DNA of 43,167 nt from Ruminococcus sp. GTDB taxonomy: Bacteria; Bacillota; Clostridia; Oscillospirales; Acutalibacteraceae. The stretch is taken from assembly GCA_017481885.1 (NCBI GenBank), contig JAFUOM010000098.1, forward strand, positions 1-43,167, given 5' to 3'. Positions 1-8,880 of the stretch are shown piece after piece (the first letter of the stretch is position 1; each line of letters begins with the position of its first letter). The notes beneath the pieces were generated by a model that worked only from the letters and a program-made list of their open reading frames with translations, searched no databases and had not been told where the DNA came from. The position numbers and the translations under genes were made by a program.

Positions 1-1318
1 CGCCGTTTGTAAACTGAGCGAGAGGACGAACAAGACCTGTTACATCAAATGTACCTAAGTAGAGCTTTCCGTTGTGGCTGATCATACGCCATACGTACTG
101 GTTCATGTTAGAACCAAAACCAGCGCCCATGTTACCGATAGGGCCTTCTGGGAATACTTCGTTAGCTTCACCGGCTACCATCTCGATATTGTTGTCAGCA
201 TCAAGTCTCCATAAGCAAACTGGTGAGCTGAGGTCCTTGTAAAGATCCTCAAAGCTACCCTTTAAAATAGTTGGAAGAGCGATCATAGGATCGTTGAAAC
301 CACCGATATAGAGATATCCGTCATGTACTGCAAGGTTAGCTGCACCTGAACGAGGGCTACCTAAACCGAATGGATATTCAGCACCGTCAGCTTCGTTACC
401 AACGACGAGGTCAAATGTCCACTCACCGTTTTCGTCAACTTCGCCGCTGAAGAGAGCGAATGGCTGCTTGCTGCCGTTTTTACCTGTAACAACAGACATG
501 TAGAGCTTATCGTTGTACTCAACGATATCCCAGATACTACCACCGAAAATGCTGTCCATATAGTGGTAAGCTGGGTAGTCGAGAAGGTCTTCCTGTGTGC
601 AGACAACTTCGAAAGCATCCTGACCTGCGCTTGGGTTGTTTGAAGCTACCATGTATGCACCATTATCTGTGATAAGTGTAGCTACTAACATATCTCTGTA
701 TGTTGTAAGACCACGGATACCTGTTGAAACAGAAGGGTCAGTAGTTTTCTCGCTGTAGCATACAATGTTTGTTGCGTCGCCGTTTTCAGGATCAACCTCA
801 AGAATGTAAGGCTGATTAGGTGTTGCTGCAGCAAAATAAAGTTTGTCATTGAGCTTTGTAGCAGCTCGGAAACCAACAACACCAGCATATGACTCTATGA
901 TTTCTGTTTCGTAAGTTTTTGTATTGATTTTAGCGATAAGGCTTCTTGGAGGGGTGTTAACTTCACCCTCGTCGCCTGTGTAGAGTTTGCCATTGTACAA
1001 GCAGTCAATGATGAGCTTGAGCTGTGCAAAATCCATACCCTTTGCATTTGCGATAACTTTTAACGCTGTGTAAACAACACCGAAGCTGGTGCCTACATAA
1101 ACATAGTCGCCATAACCTACAGAAGACCAAGCATAATTCTGTGATCTGTCGCCAACAAGGCCATCAACTTCACCCACACCTGATTCAGGAAGTGAGATTT
1201 TTGTTGCTGTGTAACCGTTTTCGCCTACGTATGTAAGTGGTGTTGTTTCAGCTGAAGTGCAGAGAACAACTGAAGAAACCATTACAAGCGCAAGAACGAT
1301 TGCCAAAATTCTTTTCAT
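1..1318 (-). CDS. Secreted beta-propeller-like protein, 3' end cut by window edge
   Basis: An open frame runs from an ATG at 1318 (minus) to the left edge without a stop, at least 439 codons, so the C-terminus is missing. The first about 23 residues (MKRILAIVLALVMVSSVVLC, then TSAET) are a Sec signal peptide. The rest repeats short beta-strand patterns such as NGKLYTGD, NDKLYFAA, NDKLYMSV, DGYLYIGG and NGKLYLGTFD, separated by 40-80 residues, as in kelch/WD-like propellers. RBS AAGGAGGAAAT sits just upstream. Function not recognised; an extracellular binding protein, perhaps with a dockerin beyond the edge like others here, is only a guess. Divergent from the acyl-CoA synthetase gene. Confidence 0.85.
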   Translation of the reverse strand, partial: MKRILAIVLALVMVSSVVLCTSAETTPLTYVGENGYTATKISLPESGVGEVDGLVGDRSQNYAWSSVGYGDYVYVGTSFGVVYTALKVIANAKGMDFAQLKLIIDCLYNGKLYTGDEGEVNTPPRSLIAKINTKTYETEIIESYAGVVGFRAATKLNDKLYFAAATPNQPYILEVDPENGDATNIVCYSEKTTDPSVSTGIRGLTTYRDMLVATLITDNGAYMVASNNPSAGQDAFEVVCTQEDLLDYPAYHYMDSIFGGSIWDIVEYNDKLYMSVVTGKNGSKQPFALFSGEVDENGEWTFDLVVGNEADGAEYPFGLGSPRSGAANLAVHDGYLYIGGFNDPMIALPTILKGSFEDLYKDLSSPVCLWRLDADNNIEMVAGEANEVFPEGPIGNMGAGFGSNMNQYVWRMISHNGKLYLGTFDVTGLVRPLAQFTNG

Positions 1319-1470
1319 CGTATTTCCTCCTTAATTTGAATATCATTATAGATACTACTACGATAATTATATGTTATCACTAACGTGTCTAAAAAGCAAA
1401 TGTTTTATGTCAAAAATATTGTATAAATACAAAAAATTTCTAACTTTTTTAGTGCAAACAATAAAAAATG

Positions 1471-1499
1471 TTGCTAAATTATTAATAATAATGTATAAT
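1471..1499 (+). promoter_or_regulatory. Sigma-A promoter of the acyl-CoA synthetase gene
   Basis: TTGCTA (1471-1476), 17-bp spacer, TATAAT (1494-1499), in the AT-rich divergent intergenic region. The predicted transcript would start near 1506, which argues that the ATG at 1576 rather than the ATG at 1504 is the translation start. Confidence 0.55.
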
Positions 1500-1575
1500 T
1501 ATAATGCGTAATAGTTGTTATTTACAAAGACGTAATAGTTTTTTCTCTATAGTTTACAGGAAAGGACCGAAAAAT

Positions 1576-3300
1576 ATGAAAATTACTGAAAATAAAGTCT
1601 GGCTTAAATACTATTCTGAAGAAGCGTTAAATACAAAACTTCCTGAGTTGACTGCTTACAGATATATGAAACAGCGTAATGCTGATCGCCTTGATGAGCC
1701 TGCGCTTCATTACTACGGTGCGGATATCACACACAGACAGCTTGATAGTATGATTGAAGAAACTGCAAATGCTTTTGCAGCAATGGGTGTTAAAAAGGGC
1801 GATATTGTTTCGTTTTTATCCGTTGCAGTACCTGAGACAATTGCAGCTGTTTATGCTTTGAATAAGCTCGGTGCGGCTGCAAATACAATTGACCCTCGAA
1901 TGGATATCAACACCATTAAGAAGATGGTTAATGCGTCCGGTGGTGATATTCTTGTTACAATTGATGTTGCTTTTCCAAAGGTTGAAAAGATTAAAAACGA
2001 TATTAATTGTAAAAAAATTATTGTACAGTCAGCGGCTCGTTCGCTTCCATTCTTTAAAAGTATATTGATGAAAATGGCTGTGAAAACAGATATTAAGTAT
2101 AGCGAGAATTTGATGAAGTGGGATACCTTCCTTAAAGCAGGTGCTGGTACAAAGGCTGTTGAGGTGCCATACGAGGGTGACGCAACAGTTGCTATTACAT
2201 ATACAGGCGGTACAACCGGAATTCCTAAGGGTACAATGCTGACAAACGACTCGATGAATGCCGTTTCCGTTAACTTTATGTACTGTGATGCGTATATGAA
2301 TGATAACGACAGATATCTTGGTATCATTCCGATTTTCTCCGCTTATGGTATGGTTTGCGGTATGCATATGCCACTTTGTATGAGACATACTCTTGTGCCT
2401 ATACCAAAGTTTGTTCCTAACACAATCGGAAAACTTGTTAAAACATATAAACCTCAGGTTATTATCAGCACTCCTGTGTTTATTGAGTTGTTGATTGACA
2501 GCAAAGAGGTTAAGAATATGGACCTTTCGTTCCTTTACACTCTGGCTTCAGGCGGAGATACAATGAACGAAGGTTTGGAGAAAAAGCTCAAGCAGTTTAT
2601 GAAAGAACACAATATGAAATTCCCGCTTGCACAAGGCTACGGAATGACAGAGCTTTCAGCAGCTGCAAGTTTCTGTGTTAACAAAAGGTACAAGCCGGGT
2701 AGTGTTGGCATACCGTCGCTCACAACAACCGTTAGTATCTTTGACCCTGATAGTGGCGAAGAACTCGGCTATAATGAGATAGGCGAGGTTTGCGTAACAG
2801 GTCCATCAATGATGAAAGGTTACTTCCAGGCTGAAGAAGAAACCGCTATCGTTATGCGTAAGCACGACGATGGTCTGACATGGATTCATTCAGGTGACCT
2901 TGGCTATATGGATGATGATGGCTTCCTGTTTATTATCGGACGTATTAAGCGTATGATAACCCGTTTTGACGGACACAAGGTCTTTCCTATTAATATGGAG
3001 GGTCTCATTGCCAGTCGTCAGGAGGTTAAGAACTGCTCTGTTATCGGTGTTAATGACAGAGAACACTCTCAGGGTCAGTATCCGTTAGCTATCGTTGAGT
3101 TCGTCCCTGGTGTTGATAAAGACGCTGCTTGTACCGAGATTTTCAAATACTGCGACAAACAGATAGAGGAGAGAGGAAAGCCGGTGGCAGTTATCGCTGT
3201 TGACGAAATTCCGCTCACTGGTATGGGTAAGAACGACGCAAAAGCACTCGAAAAGCTATATGCTGATTTTGATTATACTTCTTGGGGTCCAAAGGCATAA
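1576..3300 (+). CDS. AMP-dependent acyl-CoA synthetase/ligase family protein
   Basis: Class I adenylate-forming enzyme of 574 residues, typical family length, that activates a carboxylic acid as acyl-AMP and probably transfers it to CoA. Visible core motifs: YTGGTTGIPKG P-loop-like A3 motif at about 209-219, GYGMTE at 355-359, HSGDLGYMD with the ribose-binding Asp441, hinge RIKRMI, and the catalytic lysine of GMGKNDAK at Lys552. Start chosen at 1576 because AGGAAAGGA precedes it; an in-frame ATG at 1504 would add 24 residues lacking family resemblance and lies at the promoter. No signal peptide, so cytoplasmic. Substrate cannot be read from sequence; a fatty or aromatic acid is possible. Stands alone, followed by a dockerin gene. 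Confidence 0.88.
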   Translation: MKITENKVWLKYYSEEALNTKLPELTAYRYMKQRNADRLDEPALHYYGADITHRQLDSMIEETANAFAAMGVKKGDIVSFLSVAVPETIAAVYALNKLGAAANTIDPRMDINTIKKMVNASGGDILVTIDVAFPKVEKIKNDINCKKIIVQSAARSLPFFKSILMKMAVKTDIKYSENLMKWDTFLKAGAGTKAVEVPYEGDATVAITYTGGTTGIPKGTMLTNDSMNAVSVNFMYCDAYMNDNDRYLGIIPIFSAYGMVCGMHMPLCMRHTLVPIPKFVPNTIGKLVKTYKPQVIISTPVFIELLIDSKEVKNMDLSFLYTLASGGDTMNEGLEKKLKQFMKEHNMKFPLAQGYGMTELSAAASFCVNKRYKPGSVGIPSLTTTVSIFDPDSGEELGYNEIGEVCVTGPSMMKGYFQAEEETAIVMRKHDDGLTWIHSGDLGYMDDDGFLFIIGRIKRMITRFDGHKVFPINMEGLIASRQEVKNCSVIGVNDREHSQGQYPLAIVEFVPGVDKDAACTEIFKYCDKQIEERGKPVAVIAVDEIPLTGMGKNDAKALEKLYADFDYTSWGPKA

Positions 3301-3346
3301 TGAATAAGACTTAAACCGTAACTCACGGTTAGGTATATAATTAATT

Positions 3347-3373
3347 TGCTACACAAAATTATTTTGTGTAGCA
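3347..3373. terminator. Perfect 13-bp inverted repeat, possible terminator
   Basis: TGCTACACAAAAT / ATTTTGTGTAGCA around a single T, 47 bp after the synthetase stop and just before the RBS of the next gene. It is followed by GTTATATTTA, not a clean T run, so it may be a weak terminator, an mRNA processing hairpin or an operator. A second small stem (AACCGT/ACGGTT) lies at 3314-3330. Confidence 0.4.
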
Positions 3374-3394
3374 GTTATATTTAGGAGGCAAAAT

Positions 3395-6115
3395 ATGAAA
3401 AAACTATTCAAACAGAGTATATCCATGTTGGTAGTTGTATGTCTTTTAGTAGGTATGTGTCCTGCGGTTTTTGCTGCGGAAACTGAAGAAAAGATTAAGT
3501 ACATATCATTTGGCGACTCTATGACTAACGGCTACGGCCTTACAGGCTATGGTAATGTAAACGGCTATTTAGAGGTATCCCCTGATGCATATCCTTATAA
3601 GATATCTGAGTACTTTGGCTGGGACCTTACTCACCAGCTCGCAGTGAGTGCTATGCGTGCTGAGGATTTACACTATATTCTCGAGTACGGCAAAGAGGGT
3701 GCATATCCTGGCGACGATTATACAAGATCAGAGTTCATTAACGGTCGTTTCAAAAACGATTGTGGCGGTGTTGAAAACGCTGCACAGGTATACCAGAGTG
3801 CTACTGCTGATGCTGATGTAATCTCAATGGGTGTTGGTAATGCAAACTTTGGTGTATTCCTGCTTGGTCGTATTACTAACGCTCTTGGCATTTTAGGCGG
3901 TAGCCCTGCAGATGATGCATGGATTGATTTTGAAGATGCTATAATGGAATGTGACGAAACTACAAAGGCTTATCTACGTCAGATTCGCGAAATGGTTAAA
4001 GCTAAGCTTTACGAAGTAGTTCCTGAAGAATCACACGAGATTATCGCTCCTATCGAGAACGCTGTTTCTTACGCCGTTGTAAGCTATATGATGAACTACG
4101 CAGGTTGTGTAGACCGTATTGTTGAGCTCAATCCTGACGTTGAAATTATTATTGTTGGTCTTATGAACACCTTCACAGGTATGGACCTTTCATACGAGGG
4201 CAACATCATTCCTCTCGGCGAGGTTGTAGGTGAGGCTGTTGAAGCTATCAACATCTACCTTTCAACACAGCCTTCTATTCTTCAGGTTATGGGCAAATAT
4301 CCTGATGCTAAGTTCTACTACGCTGAATCTCCTGATGTTGAGGTTATCGCAGACACATTTGCTAGCCAGATTGATAATCCTGAGTCAGTTTTACGTGAGC
4401 GCGTATATTCTGAAATCATGAATATGGTATGGCCAATGCTTCTCCAAATGTCAAGTGATTATGTAAATATCACATTTGACGAGGTTCTGGCTTACGAAAA
4501 GGCTCTTAACGGTACTAGCAAAGAATACGCAGAATATGTAACAAACAATACATCAAAGATTATGTCAATTGCTGTTTATCTCGCTTTTGAGAAGGCAACT
4601 ATTGATGCTTCTGATCTTGAAGTTTTAGATGCAGCTGCGTTAATCAAGCTTGCTAGCGGTTTTGGCGATGTTTTCAACGGTTTACAGGAAAAAGTAGAAG
4701 CTTATATGAGCGAGAATATGGATGCAGAACAGATGGTAAAAGCTGGTATGGTTGCAATTTATCTTCCTGATGAACTTAAAACAGAAGTGTACAAATTCCT
4801 TGCTCTTCCTGATGCAATGAGCACTGTTCTAGTTCAGGATAAAACTATCGAAGGCTTACTTAATCTTTTTGCGCGTATGCTTGTTGGTAACGGTATCGGT
4901 TGTCACCCAAGTCCGGCTGGTCACGATGCATTAACAGCGGCAATCATTGATTCATACGAGAATAGCTACACAGCATCTGATGCTGCTACAGATAAAATCA
5001 GACTAGCTATTGATAAGATTCTCTATGCACTTGAAAAGTACGGTCCACAGGATTCTAATTACTACGAGGTAACAGACGATTCTTACTATGTAGCAATCGG
5101 TGATGGTTCAGTTACATCTACTGATTACGCTGACTACGCAGAGCTGTTTGCTAAAGAAAACCATCTTGAGTATAAGAATCTTGCTAAGAGCGGTCTTTTG
5201 ATTCAGGATGCAGGTTCTGTGCTTGTTGATAACTACGCAGATATTGCAAAAGCTGACCTTATTACAGTTGGCTTCAGCAATGTAACATTAATGGAAAAGG
5301 CTCTTGAAGCAGCAATTAACTGTGCTGTAGGCAACCCTAACCAATATGACTGGAGTGCTTTAGTTACAGAAGAAGGCGTTGCTTACGTTGAAAGCTTTAT
5401 TGAAATGATAAGAGCTGAACTTGTTAATTCGGGTATCAGCGGAACATTTACTTATACAATTGGCGGATTGTTCTCTATTGAAATTGATACAACTGAATTT
5501 GTACTTGCATTACTTGAAAACTATGCTTACAATGCTTTAACATATGCATACACAATGCCTGAGTATGTAAACGCAATCCGTGAGATTAACCCTGATGCTA
5601 AAGTGATTGTTGTTGGTACATATAACCCATTTAAGGGTAGAACTCTTGTATTTGATGGCAAATCAATCGCAATCGGTGAGTATCTTGAAAAGGTTGTTAA
5701 GGCTACAACAATTCATTCTAAAGTATACTGTTCTCTCACAGAGAATGTTATTTTTGTAGAAGCACCAGAGGTTGAAAATGCAAGCAAGGGCAACGAGATG
5801 GAGATTGTTGAGTTTGTTGGTGCAATTATGGCTAAGTTTGGTTTGTATCCAAACCAGAACGGTCATACTTATATCAAGGACCAGCTCGTAAACGCGCTTG
5901 ATATTGAAATAACAAAATTCCCTATCGGTGATGTTAATATGGACGGCGAAGTAAACGTATTTGACGTTACTGAAATTCAGCTTAATGCAGCAGGTTACTG
6001 CGAGTTCACAGATGATCAGGCAAGACTTGCTGACGTAGATTTTAACGGCGAGGTTAATATTTTTGATGCTACAACAATTCAGCTTTATTTAGCCGGCACA
6101 ATCACAGAATTCTAA
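3395..6115 (+). CDS. Secreted dockerin protein with two tandem SGNH-hydrolase-like domains
   Basis: 906 residues. Signal peptide 1-27 (cleavage near AVFA/AET). Domain 1 (about 35-530) begins with the SGNH block I motif YISFGDSMTNGYG (nucleophile Ser42), has VISMGVGNANFG as a block III-like segment and ends with GIGCHPSPAGH (His504), so it may be an active esterase/acetyl-hydrolase. Domain 2 (about 560-840) repeats the plan but reads YVAIGDGSVT at block I and LYPNQNGH at block V, so the Ser/His pair looks displaced or lost. Residues about 846-906 are a type I dockerin with two calcium loops (DVNMDGEVNVFD, DVDFNGEVNIFD), targeting it to a cohesin scaffold. RBS TAGGAGG. A role in deacetylating plant polysaccharide or other esters is inference. 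Confidence 0.9.
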   Translation: MKKLFKQSISMLVVVCLLVGMCPAVFAAETEEKIKYISFGDSMTNGYGLTGYGNVNGYLEVSPDAYPYKISEYFGWDLTHQLAVSAMRAEDLHYILEYGKEGAYPGDDYTRSEFINGRFKNDCGGVENAAQVYQSATADADVISMGVGNANFGVFLLGRITNALGILGGSPADDAWIDFEDAIMECDETTKAYLRQIREMVKAKLYEVVPEESHEIIAPIENAVSYAVVSYMMNYAGCVDRIVELNPDVEIIIVGLMNTFTGMDLSYEGNIIPLGEVVGEAVEAINIYLSTQPSILQVMGKYPDAKFYYAESPDVEVIADTFASQIDNPESVLRERVYSEIMNMVWPMLLQMSSDYVNITFDEVLAYEKALNGTSKEYAEYVTNNTSKIMSIAVYLAFEKATIDASDLEVLDAAALIKLASGFGDVFNGLQEKVEAYMSENMDAEQMVKAGMVAIYLPDELKTEVYKFLALPDAMSTVLVQDKTIEGLLNLFARMLVGNGIGCHPSPAGHDALTAAIIDSYENSYTASDAATDKIRLAIDKILYALEKYGPQDSNYYEVTDDSYYVAIGDGSVTSTDYADYAELFAKENHLEYKNLAKSGLLIQDAGSVLVDNYADIAKADLITVGFSNVTLMEKALEAAINCAVGNPNQYDWSALVTEEGVAYVESFIEMIRAELVNSGISGTFTYTIGGLFSIEIDTTEFVLALLENYAYNALTYAYTMPEYVNAIREINPDAKVIVVGTYNPFKGRTLVFDGKSIAIGEYLEKVVKATTIHSKVYCSLTENVIFVEAPEVENASKGNEMEIVEFVGAIMAKFGLYPNQNGHTYIKDQLVNALDIEITKFPIGDVNMDGEVNVFDVTEIQLNAAGYCEFTDDQARLADVDFNGEVNIFDATTIQLYLAGTITEF

Positions 6116-6136
6116 AAAACAATTAATAAAACATTA

Positions 6137-6172
6137 AAGGGCAGTGTTGCAAAGCTTTGCAACACTGCCCTT
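6137..6172. terminator. Bidirectional intrinsic terminator, 36-bp perfect palindrome
   Basis: An uninterrupted dyad centred on AGCT at 6153-6156, 18 bp per arm, with AATTTTC on the plus side and TTAATGTTTTATT on the minus side. It lies between the dockerin gene and the convergent DUF4275-type gene, and the frame-restored stop of the latter (6171-6173) falls inside it. Confidence 0.85.
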
Positions 6173-6577
6173 AATTTTCTGTGTTAGTATTTGATGATTT
6201 CATAAAATATGGACCGCAAATGTTGTTTTCGTGGGTTTTGATGTAAGTCCAGGAATAGTCTTTTGATACAACATAAAACTCCGAAAATTCAGAGTCAATT
6301 TTTCTGCTGTATCACAACGTGGTGATAGCTTATCGGTTACACCATTACCAGAGAACAAATCACAGAAGATACACTCTGTTTTATTTGCGGCATCGTAAGC
6401 TTGTCTTGCGTTATCTCCCACCAACAGTTTTTCACAATCAATCAGATTCCACGAGAACACGTGCCATATAAACTGGTCTTTGATATGTTTTTCAAACTGT
6501 TCCTTAGACAGATTTGGTGCAAAGTGTTTTAACCACTGTTTTTGGAATTTTGGTTTTGTTATTGAAAACTTCGCCAT
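6171..6577 (-). pseudogene. DUF4275-like small protein gene with a -1 frameshift
   Basis: The continuous frame (6577 to 6200) gives 125 residues: MAKFSITKPKFQKQWLKHFA, then a segment with FIWHVFSWN as in DUF4275 proteins. After EKLT the frame becomes nonsense (LNFRSFMLYQK). Adding one A to the minus-strand A5 run (plus T5 at 6299-6303) restores EKIDSEFSEFYVVSKDYSW and then YIKTHENNICGPYFMKS, with a stop at 6171-6173 and about 135 residues in all, the usual family size. So this is either a real frameshifted gene or a base missing in a homopolymer. RBS GAGGTGAC precedes the ATG. DUF4275 assignment is from memory of the FxWHxFSW pattern; function unknown. Confidence 0.7.
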
Positions 6578-6598
6578 ATTTTAGTCACCTCTAAGGTA

Positions 6599-6675
6599 AT
6601 AAAACTATATCTGCATTTTGCAATACAGATACGAAAACGCAAGAGCTATGTTGATGCACTGCGATATAGTTTTAT
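6599..6675. repeat. Fragment of the dispersed tRNA-like repeat inside a 13-bp inverted repeat (copy E)
   Basis: ATAAAACTATATC (6599-6611) and GATATAGTTTTAT (6663-6675) form a perfect 13-bp inverted repeat around 51 bp. The inside holds TCTGCATTTTGCAATACAG and then ATACGAAAACGCAAGAG, closely matching the right end of repeat copy C (24482-24516). It ends about 30 bp before a dockerin gene fragment that has lost its 5' part. Confidence 0.6.
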
Positions 6676-6705
6676 ACTGTATCATAACTTTTGTCAGAAT
6701 AATCT

Positions 6706-8499
6706 GTGAAGTCAAACCAGACCATCAACGAAGGCAACACAGATATTATTATCACAGGCGATAGTTCCCGTAACAAGACTCAGGTTATGCCTGGTGGCAT
6801 CGCTGTAACACAGGGAATAGAGCTCCCAGCTTCTTGGGATACACTTCTCACAAGTATGAGCTATCAGCCACTTGACTCATTCTACATTTCAAAGGTAGAT
6901 AACTCTGTAAAACTTCCAAGCGGCAGTGCTATTCCATCAGTTCTGATTCCAACATCCAATACAGCAACTTGGCGTATTGTTGCTTCAGATACTTATGTTT
7001 CAAGACAGAACACAATGTACTACAATGCAACAACCTCAACACTTTATTATTGGGATAAAACAGACTCCGCAAAAGTGTCTGTAACACTCGATAATAACTC
7101 GTATTCTGATTTTGTAGCATTCGTACAGGAAATGGGCTCAGGCAGTTCGTTTACAGTTTCTGCCAGCAAACAATCAATCTCCAAGATAAATCTTACTTTC
7201 TCATCAAATGCATCTTTACCAGACAAAAATATGGTAGCATTTACAAAAGATGCATTAGGTGCAGTTGTTCCAACTATTGCGGCAACTACATCAACAAACC
7301 CATCGCGTGACGGTTCTACTATCACAATGAATGACACTGTTACAACATTCACTGCTGACCTTGGTGGTGACATTGTTAAGGGTGACTCTACAGATGCAAA
7401 ATTTGTTTCTATAAGTGGCACAACTGTTACAATTAACCCAAGTGTAACAGCAGGTGCTACAGCTGTTATTGGTGCATCCGACGGTAATGGTACATACAGA
7501 ACAATGACTATTGTAAACGGTGGCGATGGTACATATAAACTCACATACAACACCGCTAATACATTAACTCTGGCTTCATCAGCTTATTACTTAAAGGGTA
7601 CTTTCAATAACTGGGAAGCAACAGATGCATTCCAGAAAACCGACAACGACAACATCCTTGTTGTTACTAAGAAAATCAATGCAGGTACATATACATTCAA
7701 AGTGCATGATGTTGGTACTGACAATTGGCACGGTAATGATAGCATAATCAGTGATGTTGCTAATCGTTTGATTATGAACGCTGATTCTAATGCTACTTTT
7801 AAAGCAACTGGTGGTACATACGAATTTAAGTATGAAATCTCTACCAACAGACTATCTGTGTACAAAACTCAAGCAGAGATTACTGTTGAACCAACAACAA
7901 AGACTGTTTATGTAGGTGTTATAGAGTATATAACAGACTTTGTACCAACTCTCCATTACTGGAACAACTCAACAGGTCTTTCGGGGGATGCTACTCTTAC
8001 TGCAACGGGTGAAACTGTTCAGTATGCAGTTGGTTCTTCCTACTGGAACAATGCAAAGCAGAATTTCAAGGTTTATAAAACCGAAATTCCTGTTGCTGCA
8101 AATGGAATGAAGACTTACAGACAGTCAAACAACGACCGCTGGGCAGCAGAAGATGTGACATATGCAGATGATAAAATCCTTCTCCTTTTCGAGTGGGGTG
8201 GAACATATCACAACACAACCGATACTTACATCGTGGTAAAACCTACTGAACCACCAACAGCTCCAACGACACCGGAAACTCAACCACCTACAGAGCCTCA
8301 AATTCTTTTAGGTGATGTTGATAAAGATGGCTCAGTCACTGTTATGGATGCAACACAGATTCAAATGTACTTAGCACAGTTAACTAAGTTTACAGATGAA
8401 CAAAAAAAGGCTGCTGATACCAGTAAGGATTCAACTGTTAGTATTATGGATGCTACATTGATTCAGATGTTAATAGCACAGATTATTGATAGGTTTTGA
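6706..8499 (+). pseudogene. 5'-truncated starch-binding-like dockerin protein
   Basis: 597-codon frame beginning at a GTG right after a stop (TAA 6700-6702), with no convincing RBS and no signal peptide although the content is clearly extracellular, so the 5' end is probably missing. Visible parts: a beta-rich N-terminal region; a carbohydrate-binding-like module (about 293-384) starting AYYLKGTFNNWEA with WHGND; a second starch-binding-like module (about 401-515) with VYVGVIEYITDF and HYWNN; a Pro/Thr linker (PTEPPTAPTTPETQPPTEP); and a dockerin (about 535-597) with loops DVDKDGSVTVMD and DTSKDSTVSIMD. The architecture resembles amylosome/cellulosome components. If an unusual start is used it could still be expressed in the cytoplasm, but export would fail. 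Confidence 0.7.
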
Positions 8500-8532
8500 T
8501 TAATAAGTAGTGTTTATCGAATAAGTAAAGCA

Positions 8533-8562
8533 AGAGGCTGACAGAAAAAACTGTCAGCCTCT
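8533..8562. terminator. Intrinsic terminator-like hairpin after the dockerin gene
   Basis: AGAGGCTGACAG, six A, CTGTCAGCCTCT: a 12-bp perfect stem 33 bp past the stop. The flank is AAAATTAT rather than a T run, so efficiency is uncertain. Confidence 0.6.
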
Positions 8563-8590
8563 AAAATTATGCAGTCATGGTAATGAAATG

Positions 8591-8795
8591 ATAAATCCGA
8601 ACCCATCTTAGACAAGAGTAGAGTTCGGATTTATATTGTCTAGAACGGATAACAGGACTGGAATTTTATGAAATTACTTTCATATGGACGTTATGTCCAC
8701 GACCACTTGGTGAAAGGCAGGTCTTAATTCCGAAAAAAGTCGGTGTTTATCATCGTTTTTATATTTGCAATGTACCATACAGACACTGTGGAAAG
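8591..8795 (-). repeat. Dispersed tRNA-like repeat, copy A (putative small RNA, degenerate)
   Basis: Homologous to 24305-24510. Read on the minus strand it has a TACATT -10-like box, ACCAAGTGGT, GTGGA/TCCAT bounding a 7-nt loop, the hairpin ATGAAA-GTAA-TTTCAT, then CCAGTCCTGTTATCCG, and finally the hairpin ATAAATCCGAAC/GTTCGGATTTAT (8591-8602/8623-8634). The T-arm 5' strand is decayed (AAAAT instead of GCAGG) and the 3' CCA is changed to CTA. It fills most of the gap between the dockerin fragment and the solute-binding protein gene; I see no gene in 8500-8880. Confidence 0.6.
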
Positions 8796-8880
8796 ATATA
8801 AAAATAATGGTGTAGCATATAAATAATCAAATAGCCTGACCATTAAATTAATAAGAAATCAAGTAGAATTAAGACTATGA

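Noticed and set aside
1851-2327. 158-codon minus-strand frame inside the acyl-CoA synthetase gene
   Set aside because: It is a mirror of a strongly supported coding frame, has no RBS and no family resemblance.
7047-7553. 168-codon minus-strand frame inside the dockerin fragment
   Set aside because: Low-complexity Val/Ser-rich shadow of a Thr/Ser-rich beta protein; no start signals.
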